A stretch of 29,553 nt of DNA. Origin: a virus. The notes beneath the pieces were generated by a model. The model was not told the DNA's origin. It was given only the letters and a program-made list of their open reading frames with translations, and did no database searches. This document shows positions 1-6,754 of this stretch, in pieces; position 1 is the first letter of the stretch, and every line of letters starts with the position of its first letter. The position numbers and the translations under genes are program-made. The DNA lies in the IMG/VR virus record IMGVR_UViG_3300045922_001168, positions 1 through 29,553 of that record; one strand, written 5' to 3'.

Positions 1-246
1 TTACTTATTACTGTCTTTTGTCGGGAAAATTTCAGGAACGTAATGAGCAAAATCTGTTGCTTCTCGATCGCATATGAGTACAGATGTCACTGCTGCTGAA
101 CTTCCAGTCTCTACTTTATCACTTTCACAGCAGGCTCCAGCCCAGGCTTTTTCTATAGCCATCTCTTCCGTTGGAGCTTCTACCTCAACCATAAAATATT
201 GGGTAAATGCCAAACCCACACGCCATTTCGGAAATTTTTTAGCCAC
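1..246 (-). CDS. Hypothetical small phage protein, GTG start
   Basis: An 81-residue soluble protein of unknown function and the last gene of the leftward tail-like group at this end of the window. The start is GTG at 246-244, chosen because GGAG lies seven bases upstream and the nearest in-frame ATG alternative is absent; an ATG 12 bases upstream is out of frame and stops after six codons. The protein has a central stretch EVEAPTEEMAIEKAW, a pattern typical of small phage proteins with an alternating strand/helix fold, and two adjacent cysteines near residue 39. The SD lies in the 12-bp gap after the tail gene at 259-960, so the two are probably co-transcribed. I do not recognise a family. 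Confidence 0.6.
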   Translation of the reverse strand: MAKKFPKWRVGLAFTQYFMVEVEAPTEEMAIEKAWAGACCESDKVETGSSAAVTSVLICDREATDFAHYVPEIFPTKDSNK

Positions 247-258
247 CGACGAACTCCA

Positions 259-960
259 TTAAATTACATCCATGTTGCCTTGAGAGATTCCAGTACATGT
301 CCAGTCCGTGTTGGCAGTTGTGCAGAGAAGCTGTATCGCGTCATACTGATTGGTAGAGTCTAAATTCCCACCAACCGAACTATCTCGATTGCCGTAATGA
401 ATAATCTGCCCCACATTACATGAAATGCGCCATCCACCCGCTCCCTTTCCGATAACCCAAACAAGATCTCCAACGGCTGCTGTAGGGGGCAATGTGGCTG
501 TGACCAAAGCTGCATTGTTTAAAATGTACCCGCTATTGACAGTCATGGATTGGGAAGTGCTCGTGATCTCTGTAAAGGGAAAAGCCGAGCCCTGTGCAGG
601 CGCCCATTTGACCCCTTCTGGCTGCGTTGAATCAGCTGTAAGAACCTGAGTGTCTGGACCAGCTGGAAGTCGAACATTTCCTGAGGCCGTTCGCACCAGC
701 AAATCGCCTTTTGTGGTGAGGGGGGAAATATTATCGAAAGCAGAAGAGGCGCTTGCTACATCAGAGAGGTTGTTCGCTACAGCCAATAAGTCTATGACTT
801 TTACACCGGAGTCTTTGATGACTTTTCCTGTGGAGTCGGCATACGTAGCTATGTCATCTGGAACAGCAGAATCCGGACCGATGACGTTTCCTACTCCTCC
901 GCCCCCACTTCCTGATTTATCCAGGTTATTGATAAACGGGTTATATCCATAGATCGTCAT
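259..960 (-). CDS. Tail-fibre-like protein, family A paralogue 1
   Basis: A 233-residue protein probably displayed on the tail tip. A Gly/Ser-rich N-terminal linker (residues 15-25) is followed by a segment with the signature [16 protein letters not shown] near residue 110, and a C-terminal domain containing VGDLVWVIGKGAGGW and LLCTTANTDW. The same signatures occur in the proteins at 20578-21246 and 24124-24789, so these are paralogues. The C-terminal 95 residues match 20578-21246 closely, while the N-terminal part differs, which indicates module exchange. AAGGAG precedes the ATG and lies inside the 9-bp gap after the upstream gene, so the pair is an operon. Assignment to tail fibre is by similarity to the tail cluster and by composition (Gly/Thr/Ser-rich, beta-prone), not by a named family. 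Confidence 0.75.
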   Translation of the reverse strand: MTIYGYNPFINNLDKSGSGGGGVGNVIGPDSAVPDDIATYADSTGKVIKDSGVKVIDLLAVANNLSDVASASSAFDNISPLTTKGDLLVRTASGNVRLPAGPDTQVLTADSTQPEGVKWAPAQGSAFPFTEITSTSQSMTVNSGYILNNAALVTATLPPTAAVGDLVWVIGKGAGGWRISCNVGQIIHYGNRDSSVGGNLDSTNQYDAIQLLCTTANTDWTCTGISQGNMDVI

Positions 961-969
961 ATGCGCTCC

Positions 970-1245
970 TTAAGAAAAATAGGACGCACGACTGGTCCAG
1001 CTGTAGATGAACCCAGCTCCGTTGTCCGGAATCTGAACCCGATTGATGAAATTGTTATTGTCGTAACTCAGCTTTCTAATAAACCAAATCTGACTATCGA
1101 CATTCGCATTAGGTGTAGGGGAGAATCCCACATACATGGGTCTGCCAGCGCTATCGTTATCTAGCCTTTGCTCATAGAAATCGGTAGTGCCAAGAGTGGA
1201 GGCTAAGTTGTTGATTTGATCAAAAACATTGGAAGGTATGGACAT
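970..1245 (-). CDS. Hypothetical tail-associated protein
   Basis: A 91-residue protein, polar and rich in Asn, beginning MSIPSNVFDQINNLAST. It is the first gene of the three-gene leftward group 1245-1; GGAGTG precedes the ATG and the next gene begins 9 bp after its stop. The C-terminal half (SQIWFIRKLSYDNNN...IYSWTSRASYF) looks beta-rich. I do not recognise a family; location directly upstream of a fibre-like gene suggests a structural or adaptor role in the virion. This is inference from context. Confidence 0.6.
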   Translation of the reverse strand: MSIPSNVFDQINNLASTLGTTDFYEQRLDNDSAGRPMYVGFSPTPNANVDSQIWFIRKLSYDNNNFINRVQIPDNGAGFIYSWTSRASYFS

Positions 1246-1299
1246 ATAAAATCACTCCTATTGACCAAAGTCTCAAGGAGCTGTGCCTATCAATCGAGA

Positions 1300-1464
1300 T
1301 TAGACCTGTTTGTGAAAGTCTTCTCGATATTGATTTTTGCAAGCATGACCATCGCCTTTTTGGGATAAGTCTTCTTCCTCAGTCCTTTGTGGACCAGGAG
1401 GATCCTGAATTATTTCAGGTATCACAATCCCTTCGAGTGATTCCTCATGTCTAACATTTGGCAT
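1300..1464 (-). CDS. Hypothetical 54-aa acidic protein
   Basis: A short reading frame in the gap between the fibre group and the SpoVG-like gene. It encodes 54 residues starting MPNVRHEESLEG and containing a hydrophobic patch IVIPEIIQDPPGPQ, then an acidic stretch. The only SD-like sequence is a weak AAGG. It is in the same direction as its neighbours and fills most of an otherwise empty 329-bp interval, which is the main argument for it. No family recognised. Confidence 0.35.
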   Translation of the reverse strand: MPNVRHEESLEGIVIPEIIQDPPGPQRTEEEDLSQKGDGHACKNQYREDFHKQV

Positions 1465-1574
1465 GGCACAGCCTTGTACAGTGGTTGCTTTTTTTAATTT
1501 TGTGCTAGCTAAATTTTAGAGGAGTAATTGGGGAAAGAGGGTAATTTGAGTAGAAGCGTTAATTGAGTCAGTGG

Positions 1575-1997
1575 CTACGCAGTACGTGGGGAAAACGCTT
1601 GAGAACCCCATCCATTTGACGCAGAAGCCGCTTTATGAGCTGAGTGCTGGCTTTGTCCGTTAAATCCATTTGAAGAGCAAAACGAGCCGCCAGAGCTTGA
1701 ATTCGAGGCATCGTCCGACTTCGACTTAAAGTAGGCTTTGACTTTCGATTTAATCAAGTTCTCAACCATTTCCTTTTGGCTTGACGAATCTAGCATAAAC
1801 CATTGGCACCACTGTTCGCCAGTAGGATCTGTTTTTCTATAGCTTGGAATTGCAACAAACATCCCATTTCCATCTTTAGTTCTTTGAACCTTAAAACGTA
1901 ATATGATCTTGCCCAATATTTTTAAGCTAGCAACCCCAAGATACTTTTCATCAGGAGTTTCATCGAAACTTAGGAATTCCACCTGAAAGTCTTCCAT
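1575..1997 (-). CDS. SpoVG-like nucleic-acid-binding protein with Ser/Gly tail
   Basis: A 140-residue protein. Residues 1-95 include KDGNGMFVAIPSYRKTD followed by an aromatic strand and a basic helix (ENLIKSKVKAYF). The GNG-(M/L)-FVA-(I/M)-PS-x-R core is the hallmark of the SpoVG fold, a small DNA/RNA-binding protein. Residues 95-140 are a flexible Ser/Gly/Asn-rich tail, reminiscent in layout of single-stranded DNA-binding proteins, so a role in phage or plasmid DNA replication is plausible. AAAGGA lies about 12 bases upstream of the ATG. It sits downstream of the winged-helix replication-type gene with a 156-bp spacer. The SpoVG resemblance is moderate; the function is inferred. Confidence 0.6.
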   Translation of the reverse strand: MEDFQVEFLSFDETPDEKYLGVASLKILGKIILRFKVQRTKDGNGMFVAIPSYRKTDPTGEQWCQWFMLDSSSQKEMVENLIKSKVKAYFKSKSDDASNSSSGGSFCSSNGFNGQSQHSAHKAASASNGWGSQAFSPRTA

Positions 1998-2153
1998 ATT
2001 CTTGATTTCCTTTTGTTAATCTTTTAATTTGTGCTGATTATGTTGACCCCCGCATACCACGGAGGTTAATGCATAACCAAGCAGCCCATATCCTGTAGAA
2101 ATGAGCGTACTTTTCACAATAAAGACTTTACCCTAATAATACAAAACTATTCT

Positions 2154-3251
2154 TCACATATTTTTATAGAGCTGACTTTTCCGGCATAAGGACTCCAAGG
2201 CTCTGATAAAAGCTTCGCTCGACATCGTTAAGGGTAAGTCATCTTCAGTCACAGTATCTTTGACATATTTCTCATAAATTTTCAGGTCCTCCCATTTATT
2301 CGCCCTTGCAAATTCTTCAGCAAATTCACGATTGTTTTTGCACTCATCGTTTACAACTGCTAACCCATTCATAAGCAGTTTATGCACCCAGCCTCCAAGA
2401 TTTGGGATATGCTGACCAGATGTACGCCGAGCATGCCCAAAATTGACAACCTCTCTTAAGCGATGTGAAGGGTATTTCCTCGACCAATAGTTCAGAGTGT
2501 CATCGTCTGTATTCAGGCCCTGCTCTTTAAGCCAGTTATAGGTCTCCGCCTGCTCCTCTGTAAGTTTAAAGCTTTTCTTTCCTGTAGCTTTAGGACTGGT
2601 CTTGGCAGGAGTTAGCTGAACCAAAGGCGCTTTCATCGACTCTTCTTTTCTTATCGAAAAAGGCAGTGATCCCTCATTGATTTCTTTGCCTTTGATGATA
2701 CTTGTATTTTCATTGTTACTTGATCTTTCATTGTTACTTAGGGGCACATCTTGAGTACGCTCAACTTGAGGGCGCTCAGGCTGAGCATGCACAAAACGAG
2801 AAAGCTCACTATAAGGCTCGTAAACCACTTTTTTTTCCGTTTCAGAAGTTTCCTCCTTAAACTTTGAGTCATCGGGAAAATAAGGCGCGGTGGCTGATTG
2901 AAGAACAACCGCCTTTCTTCTTGTATAAGAGAGGGGAGTCTCAAACATGAGATATTCCATTCTTCCAAGGTGGCGCTTTGTTTTGCCGTCCATGGTGGTC
3001 ATTTTTGAATCTTGATAACGAATGGCATACCCATGTTGAATCAGATCATTGAGAGCTCCGTAAACTACTCTCTTGCCGATCTTCTTTCGATTGCAGAGAT
3101 CTGGAATATTGAATAACCAATCATCCCTGAATGAAAACATGTATGCAAAGAGCCCCGTGGCCGTCAGGTCTAAATTAGTATCTCTAATCGAAGCACTGTT
3201 AATTTGAACGTAGGGATTTTCCCTATCATGGTAAGTACGGATGATCCCCAT
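2154..3251 (-). CDS. Winged-helix replication initiator/organiser-type protein
   Basis: A 365-residue protein. The N-terminal ~110 residues carry the pattern seen in plasmid and phage winged-helix replication proteins: NPYVQI near residue 13, LDLTATGLFAYMFSFRDDW near 28, then KKIGKRVVYGALNDLIQHGY as the HTH. A low-complexity linker (about 150-200, including NNERSSNNEN) joins it to a helical C-terminal domain (about 230-365) with LGGWVHKLL, a layout like phage replisome organisers. AAAGGGA precedes the ATG. The 316-bp upstream leader contains a candidate counter-transcribed structured RNA (3331-3560), which is what one would expect if copy number of this protein is controlled by antisense RNA. 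Exact role is inferred; a transcriptional regulator cannot be excluded. Confidence 0.65.
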   Translation of the reverse strand: MGIIRTYHDRENPYVQINSASIRDTNLDLTATGLFAYMFSFRDDWLFNIPDLCNRKKIGKRVVYGALNDLIQHGYAIRYQDSKMTTMDGKTKRHLGRMEYLMFETPLSYTRRKAVVLQSATAPYFPDDSKFKEETSETEKKVVYEPYSELSRFVHAQPERPQVERTQDVPLSNNERSSNNENTSIIKGKEINEGSLPFSIRKEESMKAPLVQLTPAKTSPKATGKKSFKLTEEQAETYNWLKEQGLNTDDDTLNYWSRKYPSHRLREVVNFGHARRTSGQHIPNLGGWVHKLLMNGLAVVNDECKNNREFAEEFARANKWEDLKIYEKYVKDTVTEDDLPLTMSSEAFIRALESLCRKSQLYKNM

Positions 3252-3497
3252 TGTTTTGCATCCCTTTCAATTTTTAAAAAATTATTATGAAAGGAAAATA
3301 GGCGATCCTATATATAACATTTTACCCTTGGAGGAAAAATCCTCACGAGTGGTACACTTCTGCCGTTCGTTGTGAAAAAAACGACAGAGAAGTAATGTGT
3401 GATATACATCGCTTCTTTTCTTTTCAGTGCTCCCAACCGCTAAATTGGGAGCTTTGAAGGTGTCAGCCTTCAATAATTCTGATCCCATTCACATTGG

Positions 3498-3536
3498 AAA
3501 GCCCTAGGCCGCTAATCCTAGGGCTTTCTCTTTTTT
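3498..3536 (+). terminator. Rho-independent terminator
   Basis: Perfect 11-bp stem, AAAGCCCTAGG at 3498-3508 and its complement at 3517-3527, with an 8-base loop, followed after three bases by six T residues (3531-3536). The T-tract is only present for + strand transcription. Confidence 0.75.
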
Positions 3537-3560
3537 AGAGCTTATTTTGCTCTAGTTTTT
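3536..3560 (+). terminator. Second, weaker terminator-like hairpin
   Basis: TAGAGC and GCTCTA form a 6-bp stem around a 7-base loop, followed by G and a run of six T. It starts at the end of the T-tract of the stronger terminator, so the two act in tandem on the + strand. Confidence 0.4.
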
Positions 3561-3567
3561 TACCCAT

Positions 3568-3834
3568 TTACGGGTATGCATTTTGCCCATTCAAAGGTTC
3601 TAGATACTCTGCTTTTTTGATGGGGAAGTCTGGAAAATAGGGGGTGGCATTTTCGAAAAAAATCGGTCTTCCGGTTTCGGCGATGCGCGTTGCGTTTTCA
3701 TCAGTCGAGAAACTATTGTCGGCAGTTCCTATCTTCACTTGCCATTTAGAGCTAATTTTAAGAAGCACAGCAAAATTGTTTGCGTCACCCTCCCATTGTT
3801 TGAGAGAGTAGACATCTAAAGGTGGCTTAGCCAT
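3568..3834 (-). CDS. Hypothetical 88-aa protein
   Basis: An 88-residue protein beginning MAKPPLDVYSLKQWEGD, without membrane segments or cysteine motifs. GGAGG lies ten bases before the ATG. It follows the HNH/RHH gene (3889) by 54 bp in the same direction and ends eight bases before the tandem + strand terminators. I do not recognise a family; the mix of aromatic and Asp/Asn residues suggests a small globular protein. Confidence 0.5.
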   Translation of the reverse strand: MAKPPLDVYSLKQWEGDANNFAVLLKISSKWQVKIGTADNSFSTDENATRIAETGRPIFFENATPYFPDFPIKKAEYLEPLNGQNAYP

Positions 3835-3888
3835 AAAACTTAATCCTCCGCGTCAAAACTCCAATTTGACGTGCTTATTTTTATATAG

Positions 3889-4632
3889 TTAAGAATTTTC
3901 TGCACTAAACATATCCAATTGTTTTGGAGTTGGTATTGGAGCATGCTTTTCAATTATTTCCCTAATCAATTGTGAAACAGAGTAAATTTCTCCAGTTTGG
4001 TTCGACCTTTCAATCGCCAAACATTTAAAGAAGTCGTGGTAAGCTTTCTCAGCTCTTATACCGACCATGATAGGTTTTTTAAATGCTGATTTTCCCTCTT
4101 TCTTTTTCTTGATAGGAATTCCAGCTAAGAGTTTTTTAAGATACTGATCATCTGGATTAGCTTGATTTGGCATTGGGGCTTCTTGTTCAAGCATTTCTCC
4201 GATCATTCTAGAAACAGAATAAATCTTCCCCGTTTTGTCAGATTTCTCTGCCGCCAGGCGCTTTAAAAACTCATGATAATTTTTCTCGATTCGAATGCAA
4301 ACCATAGTCGGCGATTTATATACCTTTTCCTGCAATCTCTTTGTATTTCCGGGCATTTCAGAACAGGACCTTCTATTATGAGGCCCAACCCATCGACAAT
4401 TGGCTTTACAAAAGTCGCCATCGAGGTCGATTAATTCTATGCCATCACAGTCTTCTGGCCTAGGCCCCATGTCTTCCAGGAACTTCAGAAAAGAGGTTTT
4501 CCACTCCGGACATACCTCCACTCCGCGTCCTCCGTAACTCTTGTAGCTTTTGGCGTTTCTGTTGTAGCATAGCATCTTGATTCTTATCCAAGTCCTGTGT
4601 TCTTTTGACTTGGTCATCTTGTGTGTTGTCAT
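3889..4632 (-). CDS. HNH/AP2-type DNA-binding protein with two RHH-like repeats
   Basis: A 247-residue protein. Residues 10-90 match the pattern of phage HNH/AP2-associated proteins: HRTWIRIKMLCYN, YGGRGVEVCPEW at 33-44, DMGPRPE, and CKANCRWVGPHNRR. The rest contains two copies of one ~49-residue domain (107-155 and 186-234) sharing the pattern M-V-x-IR-x-EK-x-YH-(E/D)-F and IYSVS-(R/Q)-(M/L)-I, resembling a ribbon-helix-helix DNA-binding unit. Fusion of an HNH-type head to tandem RHH-like repeats suggests sequence-specific DNA recognition or nicking. AAGGA lies seven bases before the chosen ATG. The first 173 bp overlap the 3' end of the gene at 4460-5101 in another frame. It is uncertain whether nuclease activity is retained. 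Confidence 0.65.
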   Translation of the reverse strand: MTTHKMTKSKEHRTWIRIKMLCYNRNAKSYKSYGGRGVEVCPEWKTSFLKFLEDMGPRPEDCDGIELIDLDGDFCKANCRWVGPHNRRSCSEMPGNTKRLQEKVYKSPTMVCIRIEKNYHEFLKRLAAEKSDKTGKIYSVSRMIGEMLEQEAPMPNQANPDDQYLKKLLAGIPIKKKKEGKSAFKKPIMVGIRAEKAYHDFFKCLAIERSNQTGEIYSVSQLIREIIEKHAPIPTPKQLDMFSAENS

Positions 4633-5101
4633 TTATCCTTCTTGCCTCTGAATCAAAATTTATCTGATCGTCACCTACAGGAAATTCCCTGAGCACCAGC
4701 CCTCTCAAAAGCTTTGGAACGGAAATTTTCTGCTTGTCCGCTAGTTTCTTAATCACGACGAAGTTTTCGAAAGGCAGAGCAAAAGAAACAATCTGATTCT
4801 CGTCTCTTTTCCAAGCAGTTGGTGTTGACGTCTGGACATTATTATTTGGGTTCAAAGGGTGGTTTTTTTTGTGAACGACTCCGTGACAGGTATTGCAAAG
4901 CCAATAAACATGCAGGGGAGAGCCATAGTCAACATGATGAGCTTCAAGTTTACTGTGTTCTAGAGTGCAAAGATCACAGCAGATGGGTCGTTTAATCAGA
5001 CCATCCTTCAGTGCTGCGGCTACCGCTCTGCGAGCCATGGCCTTTAGCTTGAATTCTAGGCATTCATCATCATTCACTTTGTATTTTGTAGGGGAAGTCA
5101 T
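4460..5101 (-). CDS. HNH-like zinc-binding protein with RHH-like segment
   Basis: A 213-residue protein. Residues 41-77 hold a Cys2 pair (C42, C45), the pair HH at 55-56 within EAHHVDYGSPLHV, then C69, C72, H73 and H77. This is the HNH-like zinc fold found in many phage proteins (pattern HHVDY...WLC..CH). Residues 103-147 (QIVSFALPFENFVVIKKLAD...) look like a ribbon-helix-helix element, as in its neighbour. The last ~57 residues are encoded by DNA that also encodes the start of the next gene and are Gln/Arg-rich, so the C-terminus may be an overprinted extension. Its start lies three bases after the stop of the HTH gene; no clear SD is seen, suggesting translational coupling. Confidence 0.6.
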   Translation of the reverse strand: MTSPTKYKVNDDECLEFKLKAMARRAVAAALKDGLIKRPICCDLCTLEHSKLEAHHVDYGSPLHVYWLCNTCHGVVHKKNHPLNPNNNVQTSTPTAWKRDENQIVSFALPFENFVVIKKLADKQKISVPKLLRGLVLREFPVGDDQINFDSEARRINDNTQDDQVKRTQDLDKNQDAMLQQKRQKLQELRRTRSGGMSGVENLFSEVPGRHGA

Positions 5102-5104
5102 TCG

Positions 5105-5368
5105 TTATACTTCGCAAAATTTCATTGTATTGCTCATGGTAGAGGCCGTTTTTGGTCTATCTTTTCTGGGCCTGCCTTTCGATCTAGAAGCGGGTTTTAC
5201 TTGGCCGCCTGTAATGAAATAGATTTTCTGAGCCGTCTCTTCATCAATCGTTTCATTTTTTTTGACTTTCCAAATGACCTGACGAGTGCACCCGGATAGC
5301 CTCGCCAGTTCGTTGGTTTCCATGTTGTTTTTTCTCAACCAGCGCTCTAATTCCATTGATTGATTCAT
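5105..5368 (-). CDS. Cro/CI-like HTH regulator with AT-hook-like tail
   Basis: An 87-residue protein. Residues 16-53 form a helix-turn-helix of XRE/Cro type: NELARLSGCTRQVIWKVKK followed by IDEETAQKIYFITGG. The C-terminal segment contains KGRPRK, an AT-hook-like minor-groove binding motif. AGGAGG precedes the ATG. A strong sigma70-like promoter (5394-5423) reads into it and a palindromic site (5423-5445) lies just beyond, so autoregulation and control of the divergent rightward operon are likely. The AT-hook-like tail on so small an XRE protein is unusual. Role as immunity or lytic regulator is inferred from position. Confidence 0.7.
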   Translation of the reverse strand: MNQSMELERWLRKNNMETNELARLSGCTRQVIWKVKKNETIDEETAQKIYFITGGQVKPASRSKGRPRKDRPKTASTMSNTMKFCEV

Positions 5369-5393
5369 GTTCGGACTCCTCCTAGTTTAGCGC

Positions 5394-5423
5394 AGTATAT
5401 GTGGGGTAAAATGTTTTTGTAAA
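5394..5423 (-). promoter_or_regulatory. Promoter for HTH regulator operon
   Basis: Read on the minus strand: -35 TTTACA (5418-5423), an 18-bp spacer, and -10 TATACT (5394-5399). It sits 26-55 bases ahead of the regulator's ATG. The match to the sigma70 consensus is good, but the start site is not shown by sequence alone. Confidence 0.6.
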
Positions 5424-5445
5424 TCTTTTCGTTTGCTTAAAAGAT
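5423..5445. promoter_or_regulatory. 23-bp palindrome, candidate operator
   Basis: Perfect 7-bp arms ATCTTTT (5423-5429) and AAAAGAT (5439-5445) separated by nine bases. It abuts the -35 of the leftward promoter and lies just upstream of a possible rightward -10 (GATAAT, 5453-5458). This is the natural place for the HTH protein to bind. Confidence 0.45.
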
Positions 5446-5452
5446 GCTCTAG

Positions 5453-5458
5453 GATAAT
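5453..5458 (+). promoter_or_regulatory. Possible -10 of rightward operon
   Basis: GATAAT matches the -10 consensus at five of six positions and faces the recombination genes. No good -35 is found at the right spacing, which would fit an activated promoter. Low confidence. Confidence 0.25.
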
Positions 5459-5618
5459 GTTTCGTCTACAAGCTTCCAAAGTCAAAAAAAAGTGGTTTTC
5501 AAGATGTTGAAGAAAGAGTACGATGCAAGCATACAAAAAACTAAAATTGACTCTTTCGAAAGACATATGCCCTTTGGGGGAATGATTTACAGGATCGAAA
5601 CAGTAAATAGGAGTCAGA

Positions 5619-5843
5619 ATGATAAACGAAATGATACGGCTAGAAAATTTACCTCCGAGAATGAGGCAGAATAGACTCGATCTATCGATGGGAAATGTTA
5701 GGGCTTGCGAAGAAAAATTAGGGGGTCAAGTTTGCCGACCAGCCCCCCTAAAGGTGGAATTTCGCAAAATGCTTATCCCTATGCCCCTGCTATTCCTCTC
5801 GGGAATCTTTACAGGGATTGGTATCATGCTAGCCTTAAATTAA
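5619..5843 (+). CDS. Small single-pass membrane protein
   Basis: A 74-residue protein with a polar N-terminal half and one C-terminal transmembrane segment, MPLLFLSGIFTGIGIMLAL at about residues 55-73, giving a tail-anchored topology. AGGAG six bases before the ATG supports the start. It is the first well-supported gene of the rightward operon; the Hc1-like gene follows after 30 bp. No family recognised; early phage genes often include such small membrane proteins. Confidence 0.5.
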   Translation: MINEMIRLENLPPRMRQNRLDLSMGNVRACEEKLGGQVCRPAPLKVEFRKMLIPMPLLFLSGIFTGIGIMLALN

Positions 5844-5873
5844 CCAATTCCTCAAGGAAAAAAGGACACAACT

Positions 5874-6134
5874 ATGGAAAGACAGAAGATGGACAAAGAC
5901 TTTTTAGAATCTTTAACCCTCGGCCATTCAATGGAAGAGATTATTGGCTTAACTGAGTCGATTAAATACGACTTAGTAAAAGCTAAAAAAGATCAGGAAA
6001 AGTCTGGCAAGTATACAATTTCCTGTCTTCTTCGTGTCCGATTATTACTCCTTGACTTAGAAAAGCTTGGAGGACAATTCCGCAAGCTGTCCATAGCTTA
6101 TGAAAAGGAATTAGAACAAAAAAAGAAAAAATAA
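5874..6134 (+). CDS. Hc1 histone-like N-terminal-domain protein
   Basis: An 86-residue, highly helical basic protein. Its central part, LTESIKYDLVKAKK then RVRLLLLDLEKLGGQFRKLSIAYEKE, follows the pattern of the N-terminal domain of chlamydial histone H1-like protein Hc1: ESI--(D/N)L-KA, RVR, LEK, (Y/F)RK-SI--EK. It differs by a few extra residues before RVR and by lacking the long Lys/Ala-rich C-terminal tail; it ends with a short KKKK run. Hc1 compacts chlamydial chromosomes late in development, so a phage-encoded tail-less form could dimerise with or compete with host Hc1. AAGGA lies seven bases before the ATG. Homology is by pattern only and moderately certain. Confidence 0.6.
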   Translation: MERQKMDKDFLESLTLGHSMEEIIGLTESIKYDLVKAKKDQEKSGKYTISCLLRVRLLLLDLEKLGGQFRKLSIAYEKELEQKKKK

Positions 6135-6135
6135 A

Positions 6136-6162
6136 GAAGAGGGGATGATCTGTCCTCTCTTC
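6136..6162 (-). terminator. Hairpin with T-tract on minus strand
   Basis: GAAGAGGGGA (6136-6145) and TCCTCTCTTC (6153-6162) pair over ten positions, one of them G-T, around a 7-base loop. On the minus strand the stem is followed by a T-rich run (complement of 6121-6135), a classic intrinsic terminator. It could stop antisense transcripts coming from the leftward genes beyond 8863. On the + strand it is simply a hairpin just before the nuclease gene. Confidence 0.4.
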
Positions 6163-6191
6163 TCGACTACATGACCAAAGAGAGACAGATA

Positions 6192-6749
6192 ATGACAGAC
6201 CCAGATGATATCCCACCCGGTTACGCCCGGGTTACAGAAGTCCTTGCGCCCTACATTTCCTTTGACCGAATAGACCCAGACGTACTCGAAAAAGCGAAAG
6301 AGAGAGGCACGCGCGTCCACAAATACTGCGAGCTTTACGTTCAAAATCTACTGATAGAAAAAGTCGACGAGGAGTGCAAGCCATACGTCGACAGTTTTAT
6401 TCAGTGGTTTGACGTAATGGTAAAAGAGGTGTGGGTTAGTGAAATGCGGCTTTCCTGCAGCAACTATCTCATATCTGGAAAACTCGATCTGATCGTGACC
6501 CTTAAAGGGGACACGACTGAAACTCTTATTGATATAAAGACTCCGCAGCAAGCGAGTCAATCGTGGCAACTCCAGACAGCGGCTTATCGATATTTAATGC
6601 GCGTAAGCCAAGGAATCGATATTCCACGACGCGTCTGCCTTATCCTAGATCGGGAAGGCAAGCTCCCCAAACTTGTTGAATACACGAACCATGAAAGAGA
6701 TGAACGGCTGTTTCTAGGTGCAGCAGAACTCTTCCACTTTTTCCAATAG
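6192..6749 (+). CDS. Cas4/RecB-type PD-(D/E)XK exonuclease
   Basis: A single-stranded-end-generating nuclease predicted to partner the RecT-like protein at 7976. Motifs, in order: KERGTRVHKYCELY (motif I, with His and Glu), ISGKLDLIVTL (Asp of the PD motif), LIDIKT (DxK catalytic motif) and WQLQTAAYRYL (the QxxxY motif of RecB-like nucleases). These are the expected PD-(D/E)XK series. The start at 6192 (185 aa) is preferred because AGAGAG lies upstream; the ATG at 6171 would add seven residues but has no SD. Cytoplasmic. Together with the accessory protein and annealase it makes a phage Red/RecET-like recombination set. Confidence 0.75.
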   Translation: MTDPDDIPPGYARVTEVLAPYISFDRIDPDVLEKAKERGTRVHKYCELYVQNLLIEKVDEECKPYVDSFIQWFDVMVKEVWVSEMRLSCSNYLISGKLDLIVTLKGDTTETLIDIKTPQQASQSWQLQTAAYRYLMRVSQGIDIPRRVCLILDREGKLPKLVEYTNHERDERLFLGAAELFHFFQ

Positions 6750-6754
6750 GAGAA

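Larger units (their letters stand above)
3331..3560 (+). ncRNA. Candidate structured RNA, counter-transcribed to the leader of the gene at 2154-3251
   Basis: Four stem-loops lie in series upstream of a terminator. GAGGA/TCCTC at 3331-3344 has an AAAA loop. ACTTCT/AGAAGT at 3356-3393 is imperfect. GCTCCCAA/TTGGGAGC at 3429-3452 is perfect, with loop CCGCTAAA. TTGAAGG/CCTTCAA at 3454-3473 is perfect. The terminator hairpin at 3498-3527 has loop CCGCTAAT. The two largest loops share CCGCTAA, containing the YUNR motif CUAA common in loops of antisense RNAs. The T-tract defines the + strand as the RNA strand, and the region has no convincing protein gene. The 5' end and promoter are not clear; TATATA at 3309-3314 is a possible -10. 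Counter-transcript status is inference. Confidence 0.45.

Noticed and set aside
3285-3488. 67-aa leftward frame in the hairpin region
   Set aside because: No SD, and the DNA is better explained by serial stem-loops with a terminator on the other strand.
5492-5674. 60-aa rightward frame with GTG or ATG start
   Set aside because: No SD for either start, and it overlaps the better supported gene at 5619.
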